A stretch of DNA of 64,000 nt from Niebla homalea (lineage: Eukaryota > Ascomycota > Lecanoromycetes > Lecanorales > Ramalinaceae), in the NCBI GenBank assembly GCA_019925105.1, contig JAHGAU010000030.1:248001-312000 (forward strand), in the 5' to 3' direction. The notes below the pieces were generated by a model, which did no database searches, was not told the origin of the DNA, and saw nothing but the letters and a program-made list of their open reading frames with translations. A program made the position numbers and the translations under genes. Each line of letters starts with the position of its first letter. The stretch's first letter is position 1. Positions 52,301 to 62,745 of the stretch are shown in pieces.

Positions 52301-52684
52301 TTAAACGTTTAAATTAAATAATAATCTTATTGGGCTTAAAACTTAATATTATAGGCCGTATATTACGTTTTTATTAAACTTAAAAACCCTTTAAGACGGC
52401 CTTATAGGTCCTTAAAGTTATTAAAATGACTATTATTAATATTACGTATTTATATAGATTATATGCCCCTTTATTAATGTAAATTTAATATATAAGGTAA
52501 TAAAATTAAAAAAATATTTTAAAAAAAGGGTAAATCGTAAAAAACAATATTTGCCCCAGAACCCCCCAGACGAAATCGCGTTTTAGGGCCTATTATAGGG
52601 GTTACTGTTATGATTTTACCCCCGTATGCTTACATTAGCTACCCGGCTACCGCTACGATATTACCCCTGTAATTCTTATATTAC

Positions 52685-52813
52685 TTACCCGGTTAACCAA
52701 TGACGGGTAACTTAAGTAATATTCTCACACTATTTACCCGGTCAACCAGTAACGGGTAAGCTGGGTGGTATATGGACCTCACTTCAGTTACCCGGCCCAT
52801 AAGTGATGGGTAA
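52685..52813. repeat. Three tandem 26-bp dyads in the E1 3' UTR
   Basis: The three units lie at 52685-52710, 52734-52759 and 52788-52813. Each begins ttacccg or ttaccc and ends with the reverse complement (cgggtaa or gggtaa). Spacing is 49 and 54 bp. E2 carries the same three at 55001-55026, 55055-55080 and 55109-55134. The region is not RIP-mutated. Each unit could form a 6-7 bp stem. Confidence 0.9.
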
Positions 52814-52862
52814 GAAAGGTGGTTTTAAGTATAAAAAATTTTTCCTTTTTAACGTACTTATA

Positions 52863-52898
52863 GGCTCGAAAGCGAGCTTTTCCCAGGGGGGGGGGTAA
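52863..52898 (+). other. E1 hairpin and polypurine tract
   Basis: A gctcg/cgagc stem (52863-52876) is followed by cccag and a run of ten G, ending directly before the 3' LTR. The G run is the likely plus-strand primer. Confidence 0.7.
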
Positions 52899-53114
52899 TA
52901 TCAGGGTTTAGGGGTATTGGTAACTCAGGAGTAGGCCTTACCGGGCCTATCCCGGGCCAAGCCCGGGGTTAATCCGGCACCCAGGAGTATTACCGACTGG
53001 GTATATTAAGGCCTTCGGCCCCTTTACTCCTATACCTCTGTATTTTAGTGTCTTTAGTTATACGCAATATACCCTTTGCCTTTTAACCACCCCAGAGGGG
53101 CTTGCACTCTAACA
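52899..53114 (+). repeat. E1 3' LTR (216 bp)
   Basis: It is the same length as the 5' LTR and ends gcactctaaca. It is almost free of RIP changes, with tatcaggg at its start for tgtcaggg. Confidence 0.95.
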
Positions 53115-53119
53115 GAAAA
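53115..53119. repeat. Right TSD of Gypsy E1 (gaaaa)
   Basis: Pairs with 45838-45842. Confidence 0.7.
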
Positions 53120-54698
53120 CCGGAAAATATAATAAATAAAATAGTAAAATATATATTAAAAGATATAATTAATCGTTTTAAGAATGATTTAACGGATATA
53201 AAGCTTTATAAATTTTTAATAAAGGATATAAATAAAGAGTTTAATTTTTATAAAATATATTTTAAAGTAAAATAAATTATAGAAAAAATTAAAAAAAATT
53301 AAAAGCTTAAAAAAAAAAGGAGGATAAAAAAGTAAATCTTAAAGCTTAAATGTTTATAAATTAATTAAATTATATAACCAGAGACTTTTAAGAAAATATA
53401 TTGAAAGTAAATTTAATATACGTTAATTATAATAGATTAATTAAATATTATAAATAAAAGGAATATAATAAATTAAACATCTTTAAAATTATATAAATAA
53501 AAGGCTTTAAGACGTTTTAATAATATAAATAACGTTTATATAATTACCGTAAATAATATTACCTTAATAATTTAAATAATAAAACTAATTTTAAAATTTA
53601 TTCTAATAGAATATTAATAATTAAACGGAAAATATAAATAAAAACCCATGAAATTATTAATAGAATTTATATATTAATTAAAATATTAAAGGAAACAATT
53701 AATTTACTTTAAAATCATTTAATATAATTAAATTTAAAAAATTTTATATTAATAGCTTTAAATCGTTTAAAATAAAATTATATTTTATTTATTATAAGTA
53801 TTATAATATATTTTTAGCGGAAGAATGTATAAATTATAAATAAGGATATAATAAAAATAATATAAACTTTAATAAAAAAAGATATACATAAGAAAAAGAA
53901 TAAGAGCGTAAGAACGGGCGTTACGATACAGATTATTAATTATTATTATTATTTATAACTGTACCGTTTAACAATTAAGTAAACGTATTAATAAACGTAA
54001 TAATTATCGTTTTAATTATATAAAAAGAAGGAAAGGTTCTTAATAAGGTTAATAATAAAAAAGTAATTAACGGCTTTAATTATAAAGTTATTATTATAAA
54101 AAAACATACTTTTTTAATAAAAACGTTGATTATAAAGCAAATATAACAATAAATATAGCCGTAAAACGACGATAAATTAAAGACGATAATTCAAAAAAAG
54201 AAATTAAACTCGTATAAATTAAAAAGCGAATAAAAAGGAAATTAAAAGGAAAAACGAAAACCGGGAAAAAGAAAGAACTTTAATAAATTGTCGGACTATT
54301 AAGGGAATAAGCCTTAAACGTTAAACGGATTTTATTAATTAATAATATCGTACTTCCTATAATATATTTAATATAATTTTTATTATATTTTAAAAAAGAA
54401 ATAAGTTAAGTTATAAAGAATATATTAAACTGAAACTATATATATCGTAAACACATTATAATTCTTAAAGAAATTCTTAAAAATAACGGGAAAAAAATAT
54501 AAAAAATAATTTAAAATAAATAATTTAAAATTATTAATATTATAATTACGGGCTTAAAACGAAATTTTAAAGCTATATTTAATAAAAATAAATAAATATA
54601 CTTTATAAAGGTAATAATTACTTATTAACCGGAATAAATAAATAAGTTGTTTAATATAAAAGCCAATTAAGGATTAAATATTATTATAATTAATTTAA
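53120..54698. other. Older target DNA between E1 and E2
   Basis: This AT- and purine-rich stretch was continuous with 45837 on the left and 62746 on the right before the Gypsy insertions. Some of it reads on the plus strand with stops as Gln (for example KPMKLLIEFIYQLK near 53650), rich in Lys, Ile, Asn and Gln. I do not recognise the family. No RNA gene or LTR was seen. Confidence 0.45.
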
Positions 54699-54703
54699 GT
54701 ATA
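54699..54703. repeat. Left TSD of Gypsy E2 (gtata)
   Basis: Repeats exactly at 62741-62745. Confidence 0.95.
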
Positions 54704-54919
54704 TGTTAAAGTGCAAGCCCCTCTGGGGTGGTTGAAAGGCAAAGGGTATATTGCATATAATTAAAGACATTAAAGTACAGAGGTATAGGAGTGAAGGGGC
54801 CGAAGGCCCTAATATACCCAGTTGGTAATACTCCTAGGTACCGGACTAACCCCGGGCTTGGCCCGGGGTAGGCCCGGTAGGGCCCTTTCCTAAGTTATTA
54901 ATAACCCTGAACCCTGATA
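54704..54919 (-). repeat. E2 3' LTR (216 bp)
   Basis: Read on the plus strand it runs from tgttaaagtgcaag to ccctgata. It is followed by a C run (taccccccc), the complement of the polypurine tract. Little RIP is visible. Confidence 0.95.
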
Positions 54920-55000
54920 TTACCCCCCCTTAAGAAAGGCTCGCCCTCAAGCCTATAAGCACGTTAAGAAGGAAAAAAATTAAACTTAAAATTACCTTTT

Positions 55001-55134
55001 TTACCCGTTACTGATTAACCGGGTAACTAAAATAAGGTCCGGTTATTTCCCAGCTTACCCGTTACTGGCTAGCCAAGTAAGTAATATAAGAATCGTAAAT
55101 TACCTTACTTACCCGTTATTAACTAGCCGGGTAA
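55001..55134. repeat. Three tandem 26-bp dyads in the E2 3' UTR
   Basis: Units lie at 55001-55026, 55055-55080 and 55109-55134, at an exact 54-bp period, each with ttaccc...gggtaa-type arms (the middle unit has one arm change to aagtaa). These are the counterparts of 52685-52813 in E1. Confidence 0.9.
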
Positions 55135-57899
55135 GTAATATAAAAACTATAAAAATAATATCGTAGCGGTAACCGGGTAACTAATATAAGTATATAGGGG
55201 TAAGATCGTGGCGGTAACCCCTATAATAAACCCTGAAACGCGATTTCGTCCGGGGGGTTCCGGGGTAAATATCGTTTTTTATAATTTATTTATTTTTAAA
55301 AATATTTTTTTAGCTTTCTTACTTTATATATTAAATTTATATTAATAAAGGGGCATATAGTTTATATAGGTAAATAATATTAATAATAATGATTTTAATA
55401 GCTTTAAGGAGCTATAAAGCCGTTTTAAGGGGCCCTTAAGCTTAATAAGGACGTAATATACGGCCTATAATATTAAGTTTTATATCCATAAAGATTATTA
55501 TTTAATCTAAATATTTAAGATAACCCTTAAAGGTTATTTAAAATATAGCGATATTAATTAAATCTCCGGGTTATAGTCCGGGTTTATCTAGGTACTTTTT
55601 ATAAAAAACTTTAATTAATCCTTAAGTATAAAAGAATTTTTTTAGGTTAATATAATATTAAGTATTATCCAGGGGTAAATTTATTTATTTAACTTTATAT
55701 TATAGCCTTTATTTTTAATTAATATACTGGGAATTAATAATTTCTTTAAGCTTTTATTCTTTAATATCCTTTTCATTTACGATAACGGATTTAAAAAGTA
55801 AATTAATTTATCTTAATAAAAGTAATTTCTTTTTAATTAAAATATAAATATAATCGCTTATATAAAAGGTATAATAAACCCGGAAAATATTTAAAACGCT
55901 TAATTTATAGGAAAAATAATATTATTAAAGGATAATATAGGGACTTAAGTATTTATAATTAAGTTTTTTATTAAGCCGATCGGTTATTAAATACTTAACG
56001 TTTATATAAAATTTTTTATTAATTTTAAATTTTACGTTTTTACGCCGGTAATTAATTTATTTAAACGTTTTATTATAAGTTTTATTAAGATTAAAATAAG
56101 TTATATTAAGAATTTTTTATATAATTATATTAATATTAATAACTTATTTAATTTAAAGTTATTTATAAACGGTAACGTATTTAATATTATTCAGCCCGAA
56201 TAATATCCTTAAATAAAAGCCCTTATTAAGGTAAAAAAGTATTATCTTAATTAATTAATTTAAGTTATTATTGTCCGTAAATTCCATTATTAATAATTAT
56301 TATATTTAATCGTTTTATAAATAATTTACGTAAATCCGAGTCCTTATTTTATTTCTTAGTTTATTCTTTTAGTTTAAATATTACTTTTAACGTAATAAAA
56401 AATCGAAATTTAAAGGTTGATTTTAAATTAATATAATAAAAAACATTATATTTTATTAATAAATTAAGGGCCGTAATTAAAAATAATATTATCCGGAAGG
56501 CTATAATACTTAAATATCTCCTTAATAAAAAGCCAAATTATTTCTTTAATAAAGGTTTTTTCCTTTTTAACGTAATAAAAGATATAATATCGGCTTTTAA
56601 ATAATATATAAATTACGGTAAGGATAGCGTTTATACCCTTATACTTAAGTAATTCAATAATAAAGTTAATTAAAAAATAATTTATCTTTATTCTGAGATT
56701 TCTAATTAATAAAGTAATCTTATAAGCTTTTATTATAAGGCCTTAAATTAAAAATAAATATCGTAATTTAAAATATAATAATTAATATTATCCTATAAAG
56801 TAAATTAAAAGAAATACGGGGAAATAAGTTTAATCGTATAATCCCGGCCGGGGTAATTATTAATTAATTTATTATAAATATACCTTAAGATATCCGTAAT
56901 AAGTAATATTAATAATTATAATTTATTTTTATTAATAAGGATATTAAATTAAACCCTAATATAAATTAAAAAACGTTTTAGAAATTAAATAATTTATTTT
57001 CCGTAATTACTTTCTTAAACTTTATTAGGCCCTTATTGGTACGGTTAGCTTTATAGATTTACTTATAAAACCCGAGTTTTTTAAATATTAAATAAATTAA
57101 TATTAGTACCTTTTCCCCCTTATTTAAGGTTAAAACCTTAAAGCGTTTAAAAAGTAAAACGATTTGGAATTAATCCTTTACCCTATTATCGTTATCGTTT
57201 TATAGTTAATAATTAAGTATTTAAGTAAGGGTATTAATTTTATTATTTTATTTACCCGGGCGGTAAATAACCTTAAAATTAAATTCAGAAAGGATATTTA
57301 GGTACTTAATTTAACGTTTAATAAACTTTTAATTTTGAATAAAATATTTTAAAGCTTAATTATTATTAAAAATCCGGAAGGGTTTCTTTATTATTTTTAA
57401 TTTAAACCGTTAGTTTTTTAAGTACCAAATAATAATGAAAAGTTCCTTATTATAGATATTATAATTATATTTAACCGGCAATATACTTTTAAAGTAATAA
57501 ATTACCGGGTATAGTTCTCCGGTCTTATTATATTAAGAGAAAATACCGTCGGAAATATAATTTAAAAAGTTTATTTTAAGGATCGTTTCTTTATTAGAAT
57601 TATAATAGGTTAATACGGGGGCGGTAATAAGGGCTTCCTTAAGTATAATATAGGCCTTTTAATATTCCGGGGACCATAAAAATAAGGTTTCCTTTTTAAT
57701 AAGTCTTAAAAAAAAGCTTTATTATTTTAAAGAATTAAAAGATAAATCTTCAATAGAAATTATAAAAACCGATAAATCCTTAAAGGGCCTTAAGGTTAAC
57801 GGAAACCGGCTAATCCTTAGTCTTATTTACTTTATTAAAATCTACTTTCAGCCTATTAATAATAAAAATAAAATTTAAAAACTTAATTTACTATACTTT

Positions 57900-57912
57900 A
57901 AATTTATACTTC
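57900..57912. repeat. Left 13-bp TSD of the SINE-like element
   Basis: The sequence aaatttatacttc recurs exactly at 58641-58653. Confidence 0.95.
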
Positions 57913-57922
57913 GGGGCGAGCG

Positions 57923-57997
57923 TGGCGGAATGGCATTTTTAAGTGCAGAAGACAAACTATAGAATAGTCAAACATTTTAAGGGTGGGGGACGATTTC
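57923..57997 (+). promoter_or_regulatory. Candidate Pol III internal promoter (A and B boxes)
   Basis: The A-box-like word tggcggaatgg is at 57923-57933, close to the tRNA A-box pattern. The B-box candidate gggacgatttc at about 57987-57997 matches GGTTCGANTCC imperfectly. The spacing of just over 50 bp is normal for tRNA genes with a long variable arm, such as Ser or Leu. The head is not a working tRNA: acceptor ends do not pair clearly. Confidence 0.45.
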
Positions 57998-58579
57998 GTT
58001 AAGAGCCCTTAAACCTTATCCGGTAAGTTACGTAGTTAATATAAATAAAATAATAATAAATATCCGACGATTTATTAATATCTATAGTTAACCTTAAATA
58101 AGCCTAATTGCTATATAAGGTTAATAGAAAGAGGTTATAAAAATTTAACGTTAAAAAGTTAAAGTTAAGATTAAATAAGGTTAATCTAAAAAGTTACGTA
58201 ATAAAGTAGTTAGAATAGTGTTTAGACGTTAAGAGAAATAAAGTTATATAATTAAAGCCGCTTCCCCTTATTAAACTTAATATTATTATTAAATCCTTAT
58301 TATAAACTATAATATTAAAAAGTAAAAAATTCTTAACGGAAATAATAAATTAAGGATTTAAAGTAATTATTAATTTTAATTAAATTAATATAAAGACTTA
58401 ATCGTAATATTAAGGTAAATAATTACGGGGGAAAGGTTTTTATTTAAATCGGGTTAATATTTAAGGTAAGTTAAGGCTAAGTTAATTAATTATAGTTTCC
58501 TTTTTCCTTTTAAAATTAAAACGATAAGTTTAAAATAAATATATATATTAAGATAATTATAACTTAACCATTAATATTA

Positions 58580-58640
58580 TAGAACGCTGAAATTAACTTA
58601 AAATAGCTAGACTCGTATATAAACAAATCAATCAATCAAT
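58580..58640 (+). repeat. LINE-like 3' tail of the SINE-like element
   Basis: From gaacgctgaaattaactt the sequence follows the LINE end gaacgccggaattaactt, then gctaga and cgta words, and finishes with (AATC)n. The central part has a few small insertions relative to the LINEs. Confidence 0.85.
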
Positions 58641-58653
58641 CAAATTTATACTT
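58641..58653. repeat. Right 13-bp TSD of the SINE-like element
   Basis: Matches 57900-57912. Confidence 0.95.
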
Positions 58654-61600
58654 CCAGATATTTACTTATAGGCCGGCGTTACGTAAACGCTTTAATATTA
58701 AGTATATATAACGGGTATATTTTTTTAAATAGTATTATAGATAATAATATTATTTAAGTAAGTTTAAATAAAAACGTTTAAGTAATTAAATAGGACTTTA
58801 TTTATATATTATTAATACGAGGCGGGGCTATTAGTTAAGCCGAAAAATATAACTTTATACTTAAAAATATTTAACGAAATAATAAATATCGTAAAGTCTT
58901 TATTCTCCGGATATATACGGAGCTTATTAAAGGTTATAATAATATTTAAGCGGGTAATTTACTTATAATTAATAACTCAGAATAATACCTTTTCGATCAA
59001 TAGAATAAGGTATTAATTCTTCTTAATAATAACGTTAATATTACGGTAGTTTACGTATAGTTATAAGTCGCCGTTAAATTTAAAAGTAAAAAGGATAAAG
59101 GATTTATAAGGGGCTTTATTAAGCTCGATAAATCCTTTTTTTTAAGTTCTTAATAATATATTCCTTTAATTTTTAAAGTTTATAACTTAAAAACGGATAA
59201 ATATAACTCCAGAATAAAATCCCTTCCGAGGTTAAGTTAATTTTATAATTATAATCTTAATATAAGGGTAATTTATTTATTATTATATAATTAAAGATAT
59301 CCTTAAAATTATAATATTTAATTAAGAGGTTAATTATAATCTTATCTTTAAAAGCTATTTTTTTATAAAGTTATCTTTATAAATTATTATAATTAAAATA
59401 TTAATCGGGGTATTATTAAAGAAATTTAAGTAATTATTTAAACTTATTATAAAAGTATAAAAAGTTTTAATCCTTTTTTCCTTTTAAGTCCTTATAATAA
59501 TATAGAAAACCGCTATATTAATAACTTTAACCGAGAACGGCCTTTCTTCTTTAATAAGCTCCGGGGGGGGGGAGATTATTTTATGTTTTTTTTTTTTTAG
59601 GGCTTAAAGGATAATTTTCGTTACTTTTACGGGGCCTTAAATAACTTTAATTTTTTACTTTCCGGAAATACGTTTAAGGCTTAATAAATTAAAATTATAA
59701 TTTAAAGAAACTCCGGAATAAATCTTACGTTTTAATAATTGACCCCTTTATAATTATATTAATTCGGTATAAAGAATATCTTATTAATTATAAGGTAAAG
59801 AAATACGTAATACCGTTTTATTTAAGGTTTATTAAGGATCGTATTATATATTTTAAGCCGGATAACAAATATAAAAAATTAGTTTTTAAGTAACCTTTTA
59901 TAATTATTTAAGGATAAATTATATAAGTAATAAACCATAAGTATTTACCCTTATAATCTTAAATAAACTTAGGTTAAGAAAAGGTTAAAGGAAAAATTTA
60001 AAGTATTATGTAAACTCATAAGATAATTTATTTATTAATAAAATAATAACCGATAACACTTAAATTAATTAAAAAGGATAAAAAATAATATTAATATCTA
60101 TAACTTATAAACCCGTTAATAATTTAAGGTTTATTCTTTTAAACTTTAAAAAGGTTTTTAATACTTTTAAACTACCCGATTATTAAAATTTTAAAAGTAA
60201 TACGTATTTTTATCCTTTATAGCGACTTTTATAAAGTTTAATTTTTTATTGACGGCCCGTTTAAATTATTAAATAAAGTATCTTTAAAGGTATAGGATAT
60301 CCGGCCGTTTTAATTACGGGTAAGTTCTTTATTTAAGTTAAAAGCAATATAGTAAATTTAAACGGAATATTCTTAAGTATTATTTTAATTACGTTAATAA
60401 TTAAGGTAATCGGCTTAAAAACAATTCCCTTAATAAGTAAAGCATTTAACGTTTAAAGGAAGAATTAATTTTATAATAGCGGAAATAATTTATAAGAACT
60501 TAAACCCTCTGGAACTTTTTATTCCGCCGGGGAGGTTTAAAGGAAATAATACGGGTTTTTATAATTTCTTTAATTTCCTTAATAAGGGTTTTATTCGGGT
60601 TAAAAGTTTTTTATTAACGGTAATATTCCAAACGTTAAAAAGGTCTATCCTTTTAAAATATAACCGGGTTTTATTTAAGTTATTTAAGTTATAATTTCCT
60701 TAAAAAAGGTTCTTATAAAGCTGGTTAAAGAATCGGATAATTAATTTATAAATTATAATTTTCAGGTTTTTCTTAAGATTTACGTATTTAAAGACCTTAA
60801 TTAAACGGAAAATTAAAATAAATATTATAAATTTATCCTTAGTTAATATTTTCAAAACTTCAAAATTATTAATTTAATCATTTTTTTAATTAACGTTTTT
60901 AAAAATTTAGTTTAAGAAAATTTAAAATTCCTTAAGGGTTTAAAAGCTTAATAAAATATTATCGTTATATTTTATTTTTAATTATTTAAAGACTTTAAGA
61001 CGTAATAATATTAAGATATAATTAACTTAAGCCTATATAATTAAATATTAATTTTTATTTATTCGGAATTTAATAATAATATAATTTTTTAAAAAACGGT
61101 ATTAATTATAGTTTTTTTTATTTAGTATTTGGGATCCTTAATTTTAATTAACTTTAAATTTCTCATAAAAAGTAAAAGATATTATAAATTAATAAAGTAA
61201 GAAAATTAAATTATTCCGTTAAAGATTTTTAAGTTTAATAATAAAATTTATATTTTAATCTTTTAATTTACGATTACGGATTTTTAACGCCTTAAAATAA
61301 TTTAAGTTTTCCGGGGAAGGAAAGTTACCGTAATTTTATTATTATAAACGGATAATTTAATTTATTTTTAATTATAAGTCCCTTTTAATATTATTTAATT
61401 CTATTTAAAGAAGTTATACTTCGTTATTTACGTTTTTATAATATTATATATTAACGTTATACTTTTAACATAAAAAATTTAATTATTTTAAAAATTCTTT
61501 AAATTTTTTAAATAATACGGATTAAAAGGTAAAATAAACGTAAATCTTTATAAAGTATAGAATATATTTAATTAATTCCTTTAAGGTAAAAACCCTTTGA

Positions 61601-62524
61601 TTTATAATGATATTAACGGGCAATATAGTCTTTATATCCCCTATAATTATTATTTAAAACCGGGTTCCCGATAATTAAGTAATTTATTGGGTTTTTATCT
61701 TTTTTAATTTATTAAGAAAAGGCTTTATATTCAATAAATAATATTAATTAATTAAAATCCCCTTAAGAACGGCTTTATAAGTTATATTTTAACGTAAAAG
61801 TTTTTAATAAAAAAGATTATTAAGGTTTATTATTTATAATCTTAATAAATAAAAAATAAGTAAAAAGTATTATTAAAATTAAAAAGGAATAAAAGTAAAT
61901 AAAAGAAAAGATTAAAAAGAAAGAAAAAAATTAATTTCTTAACCTTTTTATTAAGCGGATTTTATATTATAAGGGTAGTATCGTAAAGTAAAATAATGAA
62001 ATTTATATTATAATAAGGTTTCATATTACTCCCCTATATTATAGAGTATTCCTTAAAGTATTTTTTCTTCCGGATATTAAATACCCTATATTATAAAGTA
62101 AGTATAAAATTAAATATTTTAATTAAAGGTTTTAAGGAATAAAAAAATAAGTAATAAATAAGGATTTTCTAGGCTTTTATAAACCTATTTTTAATTGGAG
62201 TTATAATATTTTTAAGGTTTACTTTATTCATAACCTTTAAATCGCTTTATTAAAATTTAACCCTTTAAATTAATTCTTTAGATAGCTTAATAGAATTAAT
62301 ATCTATTTATTTAAAATTATCGTAACCTCCTATTCTAGCTATTAACCGTTTTTTATAGCCCGTCCGGATACTAATTACCGTACGTTTTAACCGTAATTAC
62401 CGCCCGTTTAATACCGTTAATAATTATCGGCTTACCGTCCGTTGCTGGTAAATATAATTAATAAGAGCCTTTATTTTATTTCGTTACTTTCTGCGAGGGC
62501 GTAGATAAGTTAACTTTATTATAA

Positions 62525-62740
62525 TGTTAAAGTGTAAGCCCCTTTAGGGTGGTTAAAAGGCAAAGGGTATATTACATATAATTAAAGATATTAAAGTACA
62601 AAAGTATAGGAGTAAAGGGGCCGAAGGCCCTGATATACCCAGTCGGTAACACTCCTGGGTACCGGACTAACCCCGGGCTTGGCCCGGGGTAGGCCCGGTA
62701 GGGCCCTTTCCTAAGTTACAAATAACCCTGAACCCTGACA
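62525..62740 (-). repeat. E2 5' LTR (216 bp)
   Basis: On the plus strand it runs from tgttaaagtgtaag to ccctgaca. It differs from the E2 3' LTR mainly by transitions. Confidence 0.95.
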
Positions 62741-62745
62741 GTATA
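62741..62745. repeat. Right TSD of Gypsy E2 (gtata)
   Basis: Matches 54699-54703. Confidence 0.95.

Larger units (their letters stand above)
45844..53114 (+). mobile_element. Gypsy E1: full-length Ty3/Gypsy retrotransposon (7271 bp)
   Basis: Two 216-bp LTRs bound a region with gag, reverse transcriptase, RNase H and integrase in Gypsy order (integrase last). The LTRs and the last 350 bp of the internal region keep many CpA sites, whereas gag and pol are saturated with RIP changes. E2 (54704-62740) is the same family in opposite orientation. Confidence 0.95.
57913..58640 (+). mobile_element. SINE-like non-autonomous retroelement (728 bp)
   Basis: Three facts support this: an exact 13-bp TSD on both sides, a tRNA-like head with Pol III box-like motifs at 57923-57997, and a 3' end (tagaacgctgaaattaactt...aatcaatcaatcaatc) that closely resembles the last 60 bp of LINE copies A, B and C. 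The body (58020-58560) is RIP-mutated and has no coding potential. Shared tails let a LINE reverse transcriptase copy a SINE in trans. It is inserted in E2, so it is younger than E2. At 728 bp it is long for a SINE; a chimeric or deletion-derived LINE relative is the alternative. Confidence 0.8.
55300..61000 (-). pseudogene. E2 gag-pol remnant
   Basis: On the minus strand the reverse transcriptase lies at about 58660-59200. It reads GFIELNKAPYKSFILF at the right, then YRNINVIIKKN, and RLNIIITFNKLRIYPENKDF near 58870-58930. The SINE at 57913 cuts pol between the reverse transcriptase and RNase H. The integrase lies at about 56170-56920 and its GLPD-like core is at about 56460-56510. Gag fills the right part to about 61000. 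All frames contain many stops. Confidence 0.85.
54704..62740 (-). mobile_element. Gypsy E2: full-length, minus strand, split by a SINE
   Basis: Same family as E1, with 216-bp LTRs at both ends and a perfect gtata TSD. Its 8037 bp shrink to about 7296 bp when the SINE-like insertion and its duplicated target are removed, close to the 7271 bp of E1. Together with E1 it forms a tail-to-tail inverted repeat with a 1.6-kb spacer. The internal region is heavily RIP-mutated. Confidence 0.95.

Noticed and set aside
57913..57998. Functional tRNA gene
   Set aside because: A-box similarity is good, but the arms do not fold into a clear cloverleaf and the sequence is the head of a retroelement with its own TSD.
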